Assembly (NCBI RefSeq): GCF_017348915.1
Contig: NZ_CP071383.1
Span: 620,001-684,000 of the forward strand
Origin: Leclercia pneumoniae
Lineage (GTDB): Bacteria > Pseudomonadota > Gammaproteobacteria > Enterobacterales > Enterobacteriaceae
Direction: 5' to 3'
DNA: 64,000 bases
Shown: piece after piece, positions 31,987 through 43,711 of the stretch
Layout: each line of letters opens with the position of its first letter
Numbering within the stretch: the stretch's first letter is position 1
Program-made: the position numbers and the translations under genes
The notes under the pieces: model-generated
What the model was told of the DNA's origin: nothing
Databases searched by the model: none
What the model saw: the letters and a program-made list of their open reading frames with translations, nothing else

Positions 31987-32937
31987 ATGCAGATCCTGTT
32001 GGCTAACCCGCGCGGCTTCTGCGCCGGTGTAGACCGCGCTATCAGCATTGTTGAAAATGCGCTGGAAATTTACGGCGCCCCCATTTACGTGCGTCATGAA
32101 GTGGTGCATAACCGCTACGTGGTCGACAGCCTGCGCGAGCGCGGCGCCATTTTCATTGAACAGCTCAGTGAAGTGCCGGACGGGGCGATCCTCATCTTCT
32201 CCGCCCACGGCGTCTCCCAGGCGGTACGTAACGAGGCGAAAAGCCGCGATCTGACTGTGTTTGATGCCACCTGTCCGCTGGTGACAAAAGTACATATGGA
32301 AGTCGCGCGTGCCAGCCGTCGTGGTGAAGAATCTATTCTGATTGGTCACGCAGGCCACCCGGAAGTCGAAGGCACGATGGGCCAGTACAGTAACCCGGAA
32401 GGGGGGATGTATCTGGTTGAGTCGCCGGAAGATGTAATAACGCTGAACGTGAAAAACGAAGCGAAGCTGTCGTTTATGACCCAGACCACGCTCTCCGTTG
32501 ATGACACCTCTGATGTAATCGACGCATTGCGCCAGCGCTTCCCGAAAATCGTCGGGCCGCGTAAAGACGACATCTGCTACGCCACCACCAACCGTCAGGA
32601 AGCCGTGCGTGCGCTGGCTGAACAGGCGGATGTGGTGCTGGTGGTCGGATCGAAAAACTCCTCAAACTCCAATCGCCTGGCCGAGCTGGCCCAGCGTATG
32701 GGGAAAGCGGCGTTTCTGATCGACGACGCTACGGATATTCAGGAAGCATGGGTGAAAAACGCAGCCTACGTTGGCGTAACGGCCGGAGCTTCCGCGCCGG
32801 ATATCCTGGTGCAGAACGTTATTTCCCGTCTGCAGGAACTGGGCGGCGGCGAGGCGGTACCGCTGGAAGGGCGCGAAGAGAATATTGTCTTCGAAGTCCC
32901 TAAAGAGCTGCGAATCGACGCACGAGAAGTGGAGTAA
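31987..32937 (+). CDS. ispH: 4-hydroxy-3-methylbut-2-enyl diphosphate reductase IspH
   Basis: 316-residue iron-sulphur enzyme of the MEP pathway that makes IPP and DMAPP. The three cluster ligands are visible: C12 in NPRGFCAG, one in [11 protein letters not shown] and one in [12 protein letters not shown] chose the ATG giving [14 protein letters not shown]; an earlier in-frame start inside fkpB is not used by the family. It is the last gene of the ribF-ileS-lspA-fkpB-ispH operon. In E. coli rihC follows; here it is missing. Confidence 0.98.
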   Translation: MQILLANPRGFCAGVDRAISIVENALEIYGAPIYVRHEVVHNRYVVDSLRERGAIFIEQLSEVPDGAILIFSAHGVSQAVRNEAKSRDLTVFDATCPLVTKVHMEVARASRRGEESILIGHAGHPEVEGTMGQYSNPEGGMYLVESPEDVITLNVKNEAKLSFMTQTTLSVDDTSDVIDALRQRFPKIVGPRKDDICYATTNRQEAVRALAEQADVVLVVGSKNSSNSNRLAELAQRMGKAAFLIDDATDIQEAWVKNAAYVGVTAGASAPDILVQNVISRLQELGGGEAVPLEGREENIVFEVPKELRIDAREVE

Positions 32938-32944
32938 TCCTTCC

Positions 32945-32977
32945 AAAGCCAGCAATTCATTGCTGGCTTTTTTGTTT
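32945..32977 (+). terminator. Terminator after ispH
   Basis: Stem AAAGCCAGCA / TGCTGGCTTT with loop ATTCAT and a following T run, ending the long ribF-ispH operon. Confidence 0.92.
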
Positions 32978-33111
32978 TACCGCCCAGTGCGGTAAATCAT
33001 GTCTTTTACTGATAGTTCCTGCTGTTTATCATTAAATTCTAATTATCGACGTTTTCAGATGGCGGCTTCGGCGGAGGCTGGTTAATCTGAAAACGATTTA
33101 CATCATTTTAA

Positions 33112-33948
<837 letters not shown>

Positions 33949-34001
33949 TGATTATTACCCTTCGTGATGTGGTTATGGCAGTCATAAGCACTTGATTGCA
34001 C

Positions 34002-34030
34002 GGGGCAATATTTTATTGCCCCTTTATTTT
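34002..34030 (+). terminator. dapB terminator
   Basis: Stem GGGGCAAT / ATTGCCCC with loop ATTTT, followed by TTTATTTT. Confidence 0.85.
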
Positions 34031-34167
34031 AGGTATAATATCCAGCTATTGCTTTGAAACTGTATTTATTAACAATAATCTGCGTTTTTATCGTTGCGTT
34101 TTTGTAAAATTTGACCATCTGGTCCACTTTTAGACCCTCCTCATTGAGAATTGTTGGTTAAACCGCT

Positions 34168-34183
34168 CCGCAAGCGATTTCCT
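34168..34183 (+). promoter_or_regulatory. PurR box upstream of carAB P1
   Basis: CCGCAAGCGATTTCCT fits the PurR consensus ANGCAANCGNTTNCNT at every fixed position except the first A. PurR regulation of carAB P1 is known in E. coli, where it links carbamoyl phosphate supply to purine levels. Confidence 0.72.
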
Positions 34184-34353
34184 GTGTGATTTATTTGATC
34201 TTTTCAGCGCTTAAAACCTCTCTTTGTCACCAGTGACGCAAAATAACAAATAAAATACGCGTTTTAAGTTGACTTTCCCCCCCGAAATCTCCAGAATGCC
34301 GCCGTTTGCCGAAAATCCACAGGCAACAAATTTGCATTGATCCGCAACATAGT

Positions 34354-34371
34354 TGTGCATTAATATGCAGA
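34354..34371 (+). promoter_or_regulatory. ArgR (ARG) box at carAB P2
   Basis: TGTGCATTAATATGCAGA matches the 18-bp ARG box WNTGAATWWWWATTCANW at 16 of 18 positions and is itself nearly palindromic. A second, weaker half (GAGTGAATATTCTC) follows. It sits where ArgR represses P2 in E. coli. Confidence 0.65.
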
Positions 34372-34402
34372 TAAAGTGAGTGAATATTCTCTGGAGGGTG
34401 TT

Positions 34403-35551
34403 TTGATTAAGTCAGCGCTATTGGTTCTGGAAGACGGAACCCAGTTTATCGGTCGGGCCATAGGGGCAACAGGTTCGGCGGTTGGGGAAGTCGTTTTCAA
34501 TACTTCAATGACCGGTTATCAAGAAATCCTCACTGATCCTTCCTATTCCCGCCAAATCGTCACCCTTACTTATCCCCATATCGGCAATGTCGGCACCAAT
34601 GCCGCCGATGAAGAATCTTCCCAGGTACATGCACAAGGCCTCGTCATTCGTGACCTGCCGCTGATTGCCAGCAACTACCGCAATACTGAAGACCTCTCTT
34701 CATACCTGAAGCGCCATAACATTGTGGCAATCGCCGATATCGATACCCGTAAGCTGACCCGGATTCTGCGCGAAAAAGGCGCACAGAACGGCTGCATTAT
34801 CGCAGGGGACAACCTCGATGCGGCGCTGGCGCTGGAAAAAGCAAAAGCCTTCCCCGGCCTCAATGGCATGGACCTGGCGAAAGAAGTCACTACCGCAGAA
34901 GCTTATAGCTGGACGCAGGGTAGCTGGACGCTGGCTGGCGACCTGCCAGAAGCCAAAAAAGAGAGTGAACTGCCTTTTCACGTAGTGGCCTACGATTACG
35001 GCGCCAAGCGCAATATCCTGCGCATGCTGGTGGATCGCGGCTGTCGCCTGACGGTTGTTCCGGCGAAAACCCCGGCTGATGAAGTCTTGAAAATGAACCC
35101 GGACGGCATCTTCCTCTCCAATGGTCCCGGTGACCCGGCGCCGTGCGATTACGCTATCGACGCGATCAAAGCTTTTCTCGAAACCGATATCCCGGTCTTT
35201 GGCATCTGCCTGGGCCATCAGCTCCTGGCGCTGGCGAGCGGTGCCAAAACCGTGAAGATGAAGTTCGGGCACCACGGTGGTAACCACCCGGTAAAAGATA
35301 TCGACAACAACACGGTGATGATTACCGCGCAGAACCACGGCTTTGCTGTAGATGAAGCCTCCATGCCGGCTAACCTGCGCGTGACGCACAAGTCGCTGTT
35401 TGACCATACCCTGCAGGGGATTCATCGCACCGATAAGCCCGCGTTCAGCTTCCAGGGTCACCCGGAAGCCAGTCCTGGCCCGCACGATGCCGCACCGCTG
35501 TTCGATCACTTTATCGAACTCATCGAGCAATACCGTAAGACCGCTAAATAA
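34403..35551 (+). CDS. carA: Carbamoyl phosphate synthase small (glutaminase) subunit
   Basis: 382-residue class I glutamine amidotransferase that supplies ammonia to CarB for carbamoyl phosphate, the common precursor of arginine and pyrimidines. The catalytic Cys is in [14 protein letters not shown] near residue 269, and the C-terminal [11 protein letters not shown] holds the His/Glu pair. The start is TTG at 34403 with CTGGAGGG upstream, giving the [14 protein letters not shown] start of the family; the same UUG start is used in E. coli. A GTG further upstream would add 9 codons and lacks support. carB follows after 18 bases. Confidence 0.96.
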   Translation: MIKSALLVLEDGTQFIGRAIGATGSAVGEVVFNTSMTGYQEILTDPSYSRQIVTLTYPHIGNVGTNAADEESSQVHAQGLVIRDLPLIASNYRNTEDLSSYLKRHNIVAIADIDTRKLTRILREKGAQNGCIIAGDNLDAALALEKAKAFPGLNGMDLAKEVTTAEAYSWTQGSWTLAGDLPEAKKESELPFHVVAYDYGAKRNILRMLVDRGCRLTVVPAKTPADEVLKMNPDGIFLSNGPGDPAPCDYAIDAIKAFLETDIPVFGICLGHQLLALASGAKTVKMKFGHHGGNHPVKDIDNNTVMITAQNHGFAVDEASMPANLRVTHKSLFDHTLQGIHRTDKPAFSFQGHPEASPGPHDAAPLFDHFIELIEQYRKTAK

Positions 35552-35569
35552 TCAGGAGCCGAGAAGACC

Positions 35570-38500
35570 ATGCCAAAACGTACAGACATAAAAAGCATCC
35601 TGATCCTTGGCGCTGGCCCGATTGTTATCGGTCAGGCCTGTGAATTCGACTACTCCGGTGCGCAGGCGTGTAAAGCCCTGCGTGAAGAGGGTTACCGCGT
35701 TATCCTGGTGAACTCCAACCCGGCCACCATCATGACCGACCCGGAAATGGCCGATGCGACTTACATCGAGCCGATTCACTGGGAAGTCGTACGCAAAATT
35801 ATTGAGAAAGAGCGCCCGGACGCGGTTCTGCCAACCATGGGCGGCCAGACCGCGCTGAACTGTGCGCTGGAGCTGGAGCGTCAGGGCGTACTGGAAGAGT
35901 TCGGCGTAACCATGATTGGCGCCACCGCCGATGCGATTGATAAAGCGGAAGATCGCCGTCGCTTCGACGTTGCCATGAAGAAAATCGGCCTCGATACTGC
36001 GCGTTCCGGTATTGCGCACAATATGGAAGAGGCGCTGGCCGTCGCGGCTGATGTGGGTTATCCGTGCATTATCCGTCCTTCCTTTACCATGGGCGGCACC
36101 GGCGGCGGTATCGCTTACAACCGGGAAGAGTTTGAAGAGATTTGTGCGCGTGGCCTGGATCTCTCTCCAACCAACGAACTGCTGATTGACGAATCGTTGA
36201 TTGGCTGGAAAGAGTACGAGATGGAGGTGGTGCGTGATAAAAACGACAACTGCATCATCGTCTGCTCTATCGAAAACTTCGATGCGATGGGCATCCACAC
36301 CGGTGACTCCATCACCGTGGCCCCGGCCCAGACCCTGACCGACAAAGAGTACCAAATCATGCGTAACGCCTCGATGGCGGTACTGCGTGAGATTGGCGTA
36401 GAAACCGGCGGCTCTAATGTCCAGTTCTCGGTCAACCCGAAAAACGGTCGTCTGATTGTTATTGAAATGAACCCGCGTGTTTCCCGTTCCTCTGCGCTGG
36501 CCTCCAAGGCCACCGGCTTCCCGATTGCGAAAGTGGCGGCGAAGCTGGCGGTAGGTTACACCCTCGACGAGCTGATGAACGACATCACCGGCGGCCGCAC
36601 GCCAGCGTCTTTCGAACCCTCTATCGACTACGTTGTGACCAAAATTCCACGCTTCAACTTCGAGAAATTTGCCGGCGCGAACGACCGTCTGACTACCCAG
36701 ATGAAATCTGTCGGTGAAGTGATGGCTATTGGCCGCACCCAGCAGGAATCCCTGCAGAAAGCGCTGCGTGGCCTCGAAGTGGGCGCCACCGGCTTTGACC
36801 CGAAAGTGAGCCTGGATGATCCGGAAGCGCTGACCAAAATTCGCCGCGAGCTGAAAGACGCGGGCGCTGAGCGTATCTGGTACATCGCCGATGCCTTCCG
36901 TGCTGGCCTCTCCGTTGACGGCGTGTTCAACCTGACCAACATTGACCGCTGGTTCCTGGTGCAGATTGAAGAGCTGGTGCGTCTGGAAGAGAAAGTGGCA
37001 GAGCTGGGCATTAACGGCCTGGACGCTGACTTCCTGCGCGTCCTGAAGCGTAAAGGCTTCGCCGATGCGCGTCTGGCTAAGCTGGCTGGCGTGCGCGAAG
37101 CGGAAATCCGCAAGCTGCGCGACCAGTATGACCTGCACCCGGTCTACAAGCGCGTGGATACCTGCGCGGCGGAATTCTCCACCGACACCGCCTACATGTA
37201 CTCCACCTATGAAGACGAGTGCGAAGCGAATCCGTCCGTCGACCGCGACAAAATCATGGTACTGGGCGGCGGTCCTAACCGTATCGGCCAGGGCATTGAG
37301 TTTGACTACTGCTGCGTCCACGCCTCGCTGGCGCTGCGCGAAGACGGTTACGAGACCATCATGGTCAACTGTAACCCGGAAACTGTCTCGACCGACTACG
37401 ACACCTCTGACCGCCTCTACTTCGAGCCGGTTACCCTGGAAGACGTGCTGGAAATCGTGCGCATCGAGAAGCCGAAGGGCGTCATCGTGCAGTACGGCGG
37501 CCAGACCCCGCTGAAGCTGGCGCGCGCGCTGGAAGCAGCAGGCGTACCGGTTATCGGCACCAGCCCGGATGCGATTGACCGCGCCGAAGACCGCGAGCGT
37601 TTCCAGCAGGCGGTTGACCGTCTGAAGCTGAAGCAGCCGGCGAACGCCACCGTGACCGCGATTGAAATGGCGGTGGAGAAGGCGAAAGAGATTGGTTACC
37701 CACTGGTGGTGCGTCCATCCTACGTACTGGGCGGCCGCGCGATGGAGATCGTCTACGACGAAGCCGACCTGCGCCGCTACTTCCAGACGGCGGTGAGCGT
37801 CTCTAACGATGCGCCGGTTCTGCTCGACCGCTTCCTGGATGACGCGGTAGAGGTCGATGTAGATGCTATCTGCGATGGCGAAATGGTGCTGATTGGCGGC
37901 ATCATGGAGCACATCGAGCAGGCGGGCGTGCACTCCGGTGACTCCGCCTGTTCTCTGCCAGCCTACACCCTGAGTCAGGAAATTCAGGACGTGATGCGTC
38001 AGCAGGTGCAGAAGCTGGCCTTTGAGCTGCAGGTTCGCGGCCTGATGAACGTCCAGTTCGCGGTGAAAGACAACGAAGTTTACCTGATTGAGGTGAACCC
38101 TCGTGCGGCACGTACAGTACCGTTCGTCTCTAAAGCCACCGGTGTACCGCTGGCGAAAGTAGCGGCGCGCGTGATGGCTGGTCAGACGCTGGCGCAGCAG
38201 GGCGTGACCAAAGAGATCATCCCGCCGTACTACTCGGTGAAGGAAGTGGTGCTGCCGTTCAACAAATTCCCGGGCGTTGACCCGCTGTTAGGGCCTGAAA
38301 TGCGCTCTACCGGGGAAGTGATGGGCGTGGGCCGCACCTTCGCGGAAGCGTTCGCCAAAGCACAGCTGGGCAGCAATTCCACCATGAAGAAACAGGGTCG
38401 TGCGTTGCTCTCCGTTCGCGAAGGCGATAAAGAGCGGGTGGTCGACCTGGCCGCTAAGCTGCTGAAGTACGGCTTCGAGCTGGATGCAACTCACGGTACG

Positions 38501-38794
38501 GCGATTGTACTGGGTGAAGCGGGCATCAACCCACGTCTGGTGAACAAGGTGCATGAAGGTCGTCCGCACATTCAGGACCGTATCAAGAATGGCGAATACA
38601 CCTACATCATCAACACCACCGCGGGCCGTCAGGCGATTGAAGACTCCAAGCTGATCCGCCGCAGTGCGCTGCAGTATAAAGTGCATTATGACACCACGCT
38701 GAATGGCGGTTTCGCCACCGCGATGGCGCTGAATGCAGACGCTACAGAGAAGGTGATTTCAGTGCAGGAAATGCACGCGCAAATCGCGAAGTAA
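35570..38794 (+). CDS. carB: Carbamoyl phosphate synthase large subunit
   Basis: 1074-residue synthetase built from two homologous ATP-grasp halves. The first (about 1-400) makes carboxyphosphate and carbamate and starts [20 protein letters not shown]; the second (about 555-935) phosphorylates carbamate and starts [20 protein letters not shown]. An oligomerisation domain lies between them, and the C-terminal allosteric domain (about 936-1074) binds UMP and ornithine. The gene follows carA with AGGAG upstream and ends at an intrinsic terminator. Confidence 0.99.
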   Translation: MPKRTDIKSILILGAGPIVIGQACEFDYSGAQACKALREEGYRVILVNSNPATIMTDPEMADATYIEPIHWEVVRKIIEKERPDAVLPTMGGQTALNCALELERQGVLEEFGVTMIGATADAIDKAEDRRRFDVAMKKIGLDTARSGIAHNMEEALAVAADVGYPCIIRPSFTMGGTGGGIAYNREEFEEICARGLDLSPTNELLIDESLIGWKEYEMEVVRDKNDNCIIVCSIENFDAMGIHTGDSITVAPAQTLTDKEYQIMRNASMAVLREIGVETGGSNVQFSVNPKNGRLIVIEMNPRVSRSSALASKATGFPIAKVAAKLAVGYTLDELMNDITGGRTPASFEPSIDYVVTKIPRFNFEKFAGANDRLTTQMKSVGEVMAIGRTQQESLQKALRGLEVGATGFDPKVSLDDPEALTKIRRELKDAGAERIWYIADAFRAGLSVDGVFNLTNIDRWFLVQIEELVRLEEKVAELGINGLDADFLRVLKRKGFADARLAKLAGVREAEIRKLRDQYDLHPVYKRVDTCAAEFSTDTAYMYSTYEDECEANPSVDRDKIMVLGGGPNRIGQGIEFDYCCVHASLALREDGYETIMVNCNPETVSTDYDTSDRLYFEPVTLEDVLEIVRIEKPKGVIVQYGGQTPLKLARALEAAGVPVIGTSPDAIDRAEDRERFQQAVDRLKLKQPANATVTAIEMAVEKAKEIGYPLVVRPSYVLGGRAMEIVYDEADLRRYFQTAVSVSNDAPVLLDRFLDDAVEVDVDAICDGEMVLIGGIMEHIEQAGVHSGDSACSLPAYTLSQEIQDVMRQQVQKLAFELQVRGLMNVQFAVKDNEVYLIEVNPRAARTVPFVSKATGVPLAKVAARVMAGQTLAQQGVTKEIIPPYYSVKEVVLPFNKFPGVDPLLGPEMRSTGEVMGVGRTFAEAFAKAQLGSNSTMKKQGRALLSVREGDKERVVDLAAKLLKYGFELDATHGTAIVLGEAGINPRLVNKVHEGRPHIQDRIKNGEYTYIINTTAGRQAIEDSKLIRRSALQYKVHYDTTLNGGFATAMALNADATEKVISVQEMHAQIAK

Positions 38795-38810
38795 GCATCA
38801 GAATGCTCTT

Positions 38811-38835
38811 AAAACCCGCTTCGGCGGGTTTTTTA
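38811..38835 (+). terminator. carAB terminator
   Basis: Stem AAAACCCGC / GCGGGTTTT with a TTCG tetraloop and a T run, 16 bases after the carB stop. Confidence 0.92.
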
Positions 38836-38918
38836 TTGCCTTTACGACCAATATTGGCGGTTGCGCTTACAGAATAGTGGCCGCATGGTTAGCGCACTCA
38901 TCTTAAAAGGAGTTTCTT

Positions 38919-39407
38919 GTGAATCGTACAATTGCGCTGATCTCGCTGGTGGCGTTGCTCTCTGGATGCGCGGATTTCGCCTCCTCTGTTACCAATACTA
39001 TCGATAGCATGGGTATGACACCCGACTATGCTAAAGGATTGAAAGAGGATCTGGAGGGACAGAAAAAGCTCACGACACCTGAGGTGAAGGTGGCGGACAA
39101 CGTGCCGGAAGGCAAGCTGGTGGAGAAGTACGACAATGGCAGCAAAAAGTTTGAAACCGTGGTCAAAAACCGCTGCTTTGATGAGTATATCGATGTCTAC
39201 TATCCCAATGGCGTGTTAAGAAGCCATACGCCGCTGGTCCATTGCAAAGCCAACGGGGTTTCTCAGGGCTACACCCAGGACGGCAAACTGCATTCGACCA
39301 TCACCTTTAAAGAGAGTGAGGCTAACGGAGAGGCGAAGACCTACGATGCCAACGGCAAAGTGGTGAAGACGGTGATCTATAAAGAGGGCCTGTCGGTAAA
39401 AAGCTAA
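38919..39407 (+). CDS. Lipoprotein with YwqK/MORN-like repeats
   Basis: 162-residue predicted lipoprotein. The signal peptide MNRTIALISLVALLSGC ends in the lipobox LLSGC with Cys17 as the lipid-modified residue; the next residues (ADFAS) put an Asp at +3, not +2, so outer-membrane sorting is likely. The mature part contains repeated units of the form Y-x-N-G followed by hydrophobic strands: KYDNGSKKFETVV, YYPNGVLRSHTPLV, YTQDGKLHSTITF and YDANGKVVKTVIY. This is the YwqK-like variant of MORN repeats. The name toxin-antitoxin YwqK is often attached to such proteins but nothing here shows a toxin. GTG or TTG starts are not needed; the GTG at 38919 follows AAAGGAGTTTCTT. The gene occupies the place of the cai/fix cluster of E. 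coli. Confidence 0.75.
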   Translation: MNRTIALISLVALLSGCADFASSVTNTIDSMGMTPDYAKGLKEDLEGQKKLTTPEVKVADNVPEGKLVEKYDNGSKKFETVVKNRCFDEYIDVYYPNGVLRSHTPLVHCKANGVSQGYTQDGKLHSTITFKESEANGEAKTYDANGKVVKTVIYKEGLSVKS

Positions 39408-39495
39408 GAGTGTTCTGTATTTACCCCTGCAGGCGGAATATTCCACTATAGTATTACGCTAAACGACATGTCTTGACTGACCCAGGGAGAATACA

Positions 39496-39729
39496 ATGAA
39501 CAACAAACTGCTGATGACCTCCATTTTTGCTGCCGCTGCTCTGTTTACCGTTGCCGGCTGCTCTTCTAACCAGTCAGTAAAAACGACTGACGGTAAAACT
39601 ATTGTCACCGACGGCAAACCGCAGGTGGATGATGATACGGGTCTGGTTTCTTACAAAAATGCTGAAACCGGGCAGACAGAGCAGATTAACCGCGATCAGG
39701 TAAAATCAATGGGCGAACTGGATAACTAG
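39496..39729 (+). CDS. Small YgdI/YgdR-family lipoprotein (DUF903-like)
   Basis: 77-residue lipoprotein. Signal peptide about 1-21 with lipobox VAGC and Cys22 followed by SSN, so outer-membrane sorting is expected. The mature domain, VKTTDGKTIVTDGKPQVDDD then GLVSYKNAETGQTEQINRDQ, is a small SH3-like beta fold typical of the YgdI/YgdR family. Function is unknown; paralogues in E. coli are Lpp-like abundant small lipoproteins. ATG follows CAGGGAGAATACA. It lies 88 bases after the YwqK-type lipoprotein gene. Confidence 0.82.
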   Translation: MNNKLLMTSIFAAAALFTVAGCSSNQSVKTTDGKTIVTDGKPQVDDDTGLVSYKNAETGQTEQINRDQVKSMGELDN

Positions 39730-39766
39730 TTCAGATTTACCCATTTAGCTCGTCAATATTATTCAC

Positions 39767-39833
39767 TATTAGCCTGTTAGATTACTGACTACACTCTTTC
39801 CTTAAAAGAGAGCAGTAAATCAACAGGCTAATA
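39767..39833 (+). promoter_or_regulatory. Long hairpin covering the kefF ribosome binding site
   Basis: A 67-base near-continuous inverted repeat. The outer arm TATTAGCCTGTT (39767-39778) pairs with AACAGGCTAATA (39822-39833). GATTACTG then pairs with CAGTAAATC (one bulged A), CT with AG, and CTCTTT with AAAGAG around a 5-base loop. The only Shine-Dalgarno-like bases of kefF (CAGG at 39824-39827) are inside the stem and the ATG starts at 39835, right after it. No T run follows, so it does not look like a terminator. Confidence 0.8.
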
Positions 39834-39834
39834 C

Positions 39835-40365
39835 ATGATCTTAATTATTTATGCTCACCCTTATCCGCAGCACTCGCATGCGAATAAGCGGATGCTGGAG
39901 CAGGTAAGGAATCTCGACGGCGTAGAAGTACGCTCGCTCTATCAACTCTATCCCGATTTCAATATCGATATCGCCGCCGAACAGGAAGCGCTATCTCGTG
40001 CCGATCTCATCGTCTGGCAACATCCTATGCAGTGGTACAGCACGCCACCTCTGTTAAAACTCTGGATCGATAAAGTCTTCTCGCACGGCTGGGCGTATGG
40101 CCACAACGGTCAAGCGCTGCAGGGCAAAAGTCTGCTCTGGGCGGTGACCACCGGCGGGGGGGAGAGCCACTTCGATATCGGCGATTTCCCGGGCTTTGAT
40201 GTGCTGGCGCAGCCACTTCAGGCGACCGCGCTCTATTGTGGATTACATTGGCTCCCGCCTTTCGCGATGCACTGCACCTTCGTTTGCGACGATGAAACGC
40301 TGCAAGCGCAGGCGCGTCACTATAAACAACGTTTACTCGACTGGCAGGAGAAGCACCATGGATAG
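39835..40365 (+). CDS. kefF: KefF, ancillary quinone oxidoreductase of KefC
   Basis: 176-residue FMN-binding flavodoxin-like protein (same length as E. coli KefF). It reduces quinones and redox dyes and is required for full KefC activity. The sequence [40 protein letters not shown] and [11 protein letters not shown] shows the FMN-binding and dimer regions of the NQO/MdaB fold. Its end overlaps kefC by 8 bases. Its ribosome binding site is enclosed in a long hairpin. Confidence 0.96.
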   Translation: MILIIYAHPYPQHSHANKRMLEQVRNLDGVEVRSLYQLYPDFNIDIAAEQEALSRADLIVWQHPMQWYSTPPLLKLWIDKVFSHGWAYGHNGQALQGKSLLWAVTTGGGESHFDIGDFPGFDVLAQPLQATALYCGLHWLPPFAMHCTFVCDDETLQAQARHYKQRLLDWQEKHHG

Positions 40366-42223
40366 CCATACGCTGATTCAGGCGCTGATCTATTTAGGCG
40401 CGGCGGCACTGATCGTGCCGGTTGCTGTACGGCTGGGGCTGGGATCGGTTCTCGGTTATCTCATCGCTGGCTGTGTCATTGGCCCCTGGGGATTGCGCTT
40501 AGTAACAGATGCCGAGTCGATCCTGCATTTTGCGGAAATCGGCGTGGTGCTGATGCTGTTTGTTATCGGTCTGGAGCTGGATCCGCGTCGTTTATGGACG
40601 CTACGGGCATCGGTATTTGGCGGCGGGGCGCTACAGATGATTGCCTGCGGCCTGCTGCTGGGTGGGTTCTGTATGCTGCTGGGTATGGAGTGGAAAGTGG
40701 CAGAGTTGATCGGCATGACGCTGGCGCTCTCCTCTACCGCCATTGCTATGCAGGCGATGAACGAACGTAATCTGACTGTTTCGCAAATGGGGCGCAGCAC
40801 GTTCTCGGTGCTGCTGTTCCAGGATATTGCCGCCATTCCTTTGGTTGCAATGATCCCCCTCCTGGCAGCCTCTGGTGCCTCGACAACGCTGGGGGCGTTT
40901 GCGCTCTCGGCACTGAAAGTTGCGGGCGCACTGGCGCTGGTGATCCTGCTGGGACGCTATGTTACCCGGCCGCTGCTGCGCTTTGTCGCGCGCTCTGGCC
41001 TGCGTGAAGTCTTCAGCGCCGTGGCATTGTTCCTGGTCTTTGGCTTCGGTTTGCTGCTGGAAGAGGCCGGATTATCGATGGCGATGGGGGCATTCCTGGC
41101 CGGGGTACTGCTGGCCAGCTCGGAATATCGTCATGCGCTGGAAAGCGATATTGAGCCATTTAAAGGCTTGTTGCTTGGGCTGTTCTTTATTGGCGTTGGG
41201 ATGTCGGTCGACTTTGGTACGCTGGTGACGCATCCGCTGCGGATCCTGGTGCTACTGGTCGGTTTCCTGGTCATTAAGATGGCGGTGTTATGGCTGATTG
41301 CCCGTCCGCTGAACGTGCCTAATCAACAGCGTCGCTGGTTTGCCGTATTGCTGGGGCAGGGGAGTGAATTTGCCTTCGTGGTTTTTGGCGCGGCGCAGAT
41401 GGCGAACGTACTGGATCCTGAATGGGCAAAAGCCTTAACCCTGGCGGTGGCGCTCTCGATGGCGGTTACGCCACTCTTGCTAGTACTGTTAACTCGCCTG
41501 GAAAATGCGGGCAGCGGCCACGAGCGTGAGGCTGATGAGATTGATGAAGAACAACCTCGCGTGATTATCGCCGGGTTTGGCCGCTTTGGTCAGATTACTG
41601 GCCGCTTACTGCTGTCGAGCGGCGTAAAGATGGTCATACTTGATCACGATCCGGACCATATCGAAACGCTGCGTAAATTTGATATGAAGGTATTCTATGG
41701 CGATGCCACGCGGGTCGATCTGCTTGAATCGGCGGGTGCCAGTAAGGCCGAAGTGCTGATCAACGCCATCGACGATCCTGAAACCAGCCTGCAGCTGGCG
41801 AAGCTGGCTCAGGAACATTTCCCACACCTGAAGATCATCTCTCGTGCGCGCGATGTGGACCATTACATCCAGCTACGGCAGGCCGGTGTTGAAGCTCCCG
41901 AGCGTGAAACCTTCGAAGGGGCGCTTAAATCAGGGCGTCTGGCGCTGGAAAAGCTGGGGCTGGGTGCCTACGAGGCGCGAGAGCGTGCCGATCTGTTCCG
42001 CCGCTTTAACATTGAGATGGTGGAAGAGATGGCCGCAATGACCGAAAGTGACGCGTCGTCGCGTGCCGCGGTCGTCAAACGTACCAGCGCGATGCTGACC
42101 GAAATCATCAGCGAAGATCGTAATCATCTCTCACTGATTCAGCGTCATGGATGGCAAGGGACCGAAGAGGGTAAGCATACGGGCAACCCTGCGGATGAGC
42201 CAGAGAGTAAACCTATGACCTGA
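40358..42223 (+). CDS. kefC: Glutathione-gated potassium efflux system KefC
   Basis: 621-residue K+ efflux system that is opened by glutathione adducts of electrophiles and acidifies the cytoplasm for protection. The N-terminal CPA2 transporter domain (about 1-380) has some 12 helices, including [20 protein letters not shown] and [18 protein letters not shown]. The RCK/KTN domain begins [20 protein letters not shown] near residue 400 with acidic LDHDPDHIE after it. The start ATG with AGGAG upstream gives [14 protein letters not shown]; the upstream in-frame extension lies inside kefF. C-terminus [14 protein letters not shown] matches E. coli. Confidence 0.97.
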   Translation: MDSHTLIQALIYLGAAALIVPVAVRLGLGSVLGYLIAGCVIGPWGLRLVTDAESILHFAEIGVVLMLFVIGLELDPRRLWTLRASVFGGGALQMIACGLLLGGFCMLLGMEWKVAELIGMTLALSSTAIAMQAMNERNLTVSQMGRSTFSVLLFQDIAAIPLVAMIPLLAASGASTTLGAFALSALKVAGALALVILLGRYVTRPLLRFVARSGLREVFSAVALFLVFGFGLLLEEAGLSMAMGAFLAGVLLASSEYRHALESDIEPFKGLLLGLFFIGVGMSVDFGTLVTHPLRILVLLVGFLVIKMAVLWLIARPLNVPNQQRRWFAVLLGQGSEFAFVVFGAAQMANVLDPEWAKALTLAVALSMAVTPLLLVLLTRLENAGSGHEREADEIDEEQPRVIIAGFGRFGQITGRLLLSSGVKMVILDHDPDHIETLRKFDMKVFYGDATRVDLLESAGASKAEVLINAIDDPETSLQLAKLAQEHFPHLKIISRARDVDHYIQLRQAGVEAPERETFEGALKSGRLALEKLGLGAYEARERADLFRRFNIEMVEEMAAMTESDASSRAAVVKRTSAMLTEIISEDRNHLSLIQRHGWQGTEEGKHTGNPADEPESKPMT

Positions 42224-42304
42224 AGAGGCCTCGACAGCAATATTTAAATATTTCCGCTTCTTTACTCTGCCGCCCGTCGACGAAAGATTAAGCTTTACGT
42301 ATAG

Positions 42305-42817
<513 letters not shown>

Positions 42818-42824
42818 CTGCGTT

Positions 42825-42860
42825 ACGCACCTCTTTTTGACGAGAGGTGCGTACTTTCCT
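42825..42860. terminator. Bidirectional terminator between folA and apaH
   Basis: A perfect 10-bp stem ACGCACCTCT / AGAGGTGCGT with an 8-base loop; a T-containing tail (ACTTTCCTT) follows on the plus strand. The last codon of apaH begins at 42860 on the minus strand. Confidence 0.78.
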
Positions 42861-43708
42861 TAAGAGGCAACCGCCTCGTCGTCGCCTAAATCCGGCTGAC
42901 GATTCGATGGTTGAATAAACCAGGCTTTATCTTCCCAGCGCAGGCAGGTGAGGTCACCTCCCCAACAACAGCCGGTATCCAGAGCATAGATGCCCTCTGG
43001 CGTGCCTTTCCCCTCCAGTGATGCCCAGTGACCAAAGGCCACGCTATAGCTTTCCGTCACCGGCCCGGGGATAGCAAACCAGGGTTTCAGCGGCGCAGGC
43101 GCACTCTCGGGCACATCCTTGCAGTACATATCCAGCTGACCGTTCGGGAAGCAGTAACGCATGCGGGTAAAGGCGTTGGAGATAAATCGCAGGCGTGCCA
43201 GACCGCTCAGCTCAAGGCTCCAGTTATTCGGCATGTCGCCGTACATGGCATCGAGGAAGAAGGGGTAAGAGTCGCTGGTCAGCACCGCTTCTACATCACG
43301 CGCGCACTCTTTAGCGGTTTGCAGATCCCACTGCGGCGTAATCCCCGCGTGGGCCATCACCAGCTTCTTCTCTTCATCGATTTGCAGCAGCGGCTGACGG
43401 CGTAACCAGTTGATGAGTTCATCGGCATCCGGCGCATCCAGCAGCGGAGTGATACGATCTTTTGGCTTGTTACGGCTGATGCCGGCATAGACCGCCAGCA
43501 GATGGAGATCGTGGTTGCCCAGTACGACGCGAACGCTATCGCCGAGTGATTTAACGTAGCGTAACACTTCCAGCGAGCCTGGGCCGCGCGCGACCAGATC
43601 GCCCGTCAGCCACAGCGTGTCTTTGCCCGGTGTAAACTCCACCTGCTTTAACAACGCGATCAGTTCATCGTAGCAACCGTGAACGTCGCCAATAAGGTAT
43701 GTAGACAT
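42860..43708 (-). CDS. apaH: Diadenosine tetraphosphatase ApaH
   Basis: 282-residue symmetrical Ap4A hydrolase (yields two ADP), which also removes Np4 caps from RNA. Calcineurin-type metal motifs: [10 protein letters not shown] (about 8-17), GDLVARGP (about 36-43) and [10 protein letters not shown] (about 65-74), with MAHAGI further on. It is the last gene of the lptD-surA-pdxA-rsmA-apaG-apaH operon, 3 bases after apaG. Confidence 0.97.
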   Translation of the reverse strand: MSTYLIGDVHGCYDELIALLKQVEFTPGKDTLWLTGDLVARGPGSLEVLRYVKSLGDSVRVVLGNHDLHLLAVYAGISRNKPKDRITPLLDAPDADELINWLRRQPLLQIDEEKKLVMAHAGITPQWDLQTAKECARDVEAVLTSDSYPFFLDAMYGDMPNNWSLELSGLARLRFISNAFTRMRYCFPNGQLDMYCKDVPESAPAPLKPWFAIPGPVTESYSVAFGHWASLEGKGTPEGIYALDTGCCWGGDLTCLRWEDKAWFIQPSNRQPDLGDDEAVAS

Positions 43709-43711
43709 GTT

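Larger units (their letters stand above)
34031..34402 (+). promoter_or_regulatory. carAB control region (two tandem promoters)
   Basis: 372 bases without a gene in front of carA. In E. coli this region carries the distal pyrimidine-controlled promoter P1 and the proximal arginine-controlled P2. Here TTGACT at 34270-34275 with the AATCTCCAGAATGCCGCCG stretch fits P1. A PurR box and an ArgR box are listed separately. Confidence 0.65.

Noticed and set aside
35552..37933. 793-codon open frame on the minus strand across carB
   Set aside because: A shadow of carB; the His- and Arg-rich composition reflects biased codons read backwards.
38919..39407. Toxin-antitoxin system antitoxin, the label often given to YwqK-family proteins
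   Set aside because: There is a clear lipoprotein signal and no partner toxin; the neighbour is a YgdI-type lipoprotein. The label comes from name transfer.
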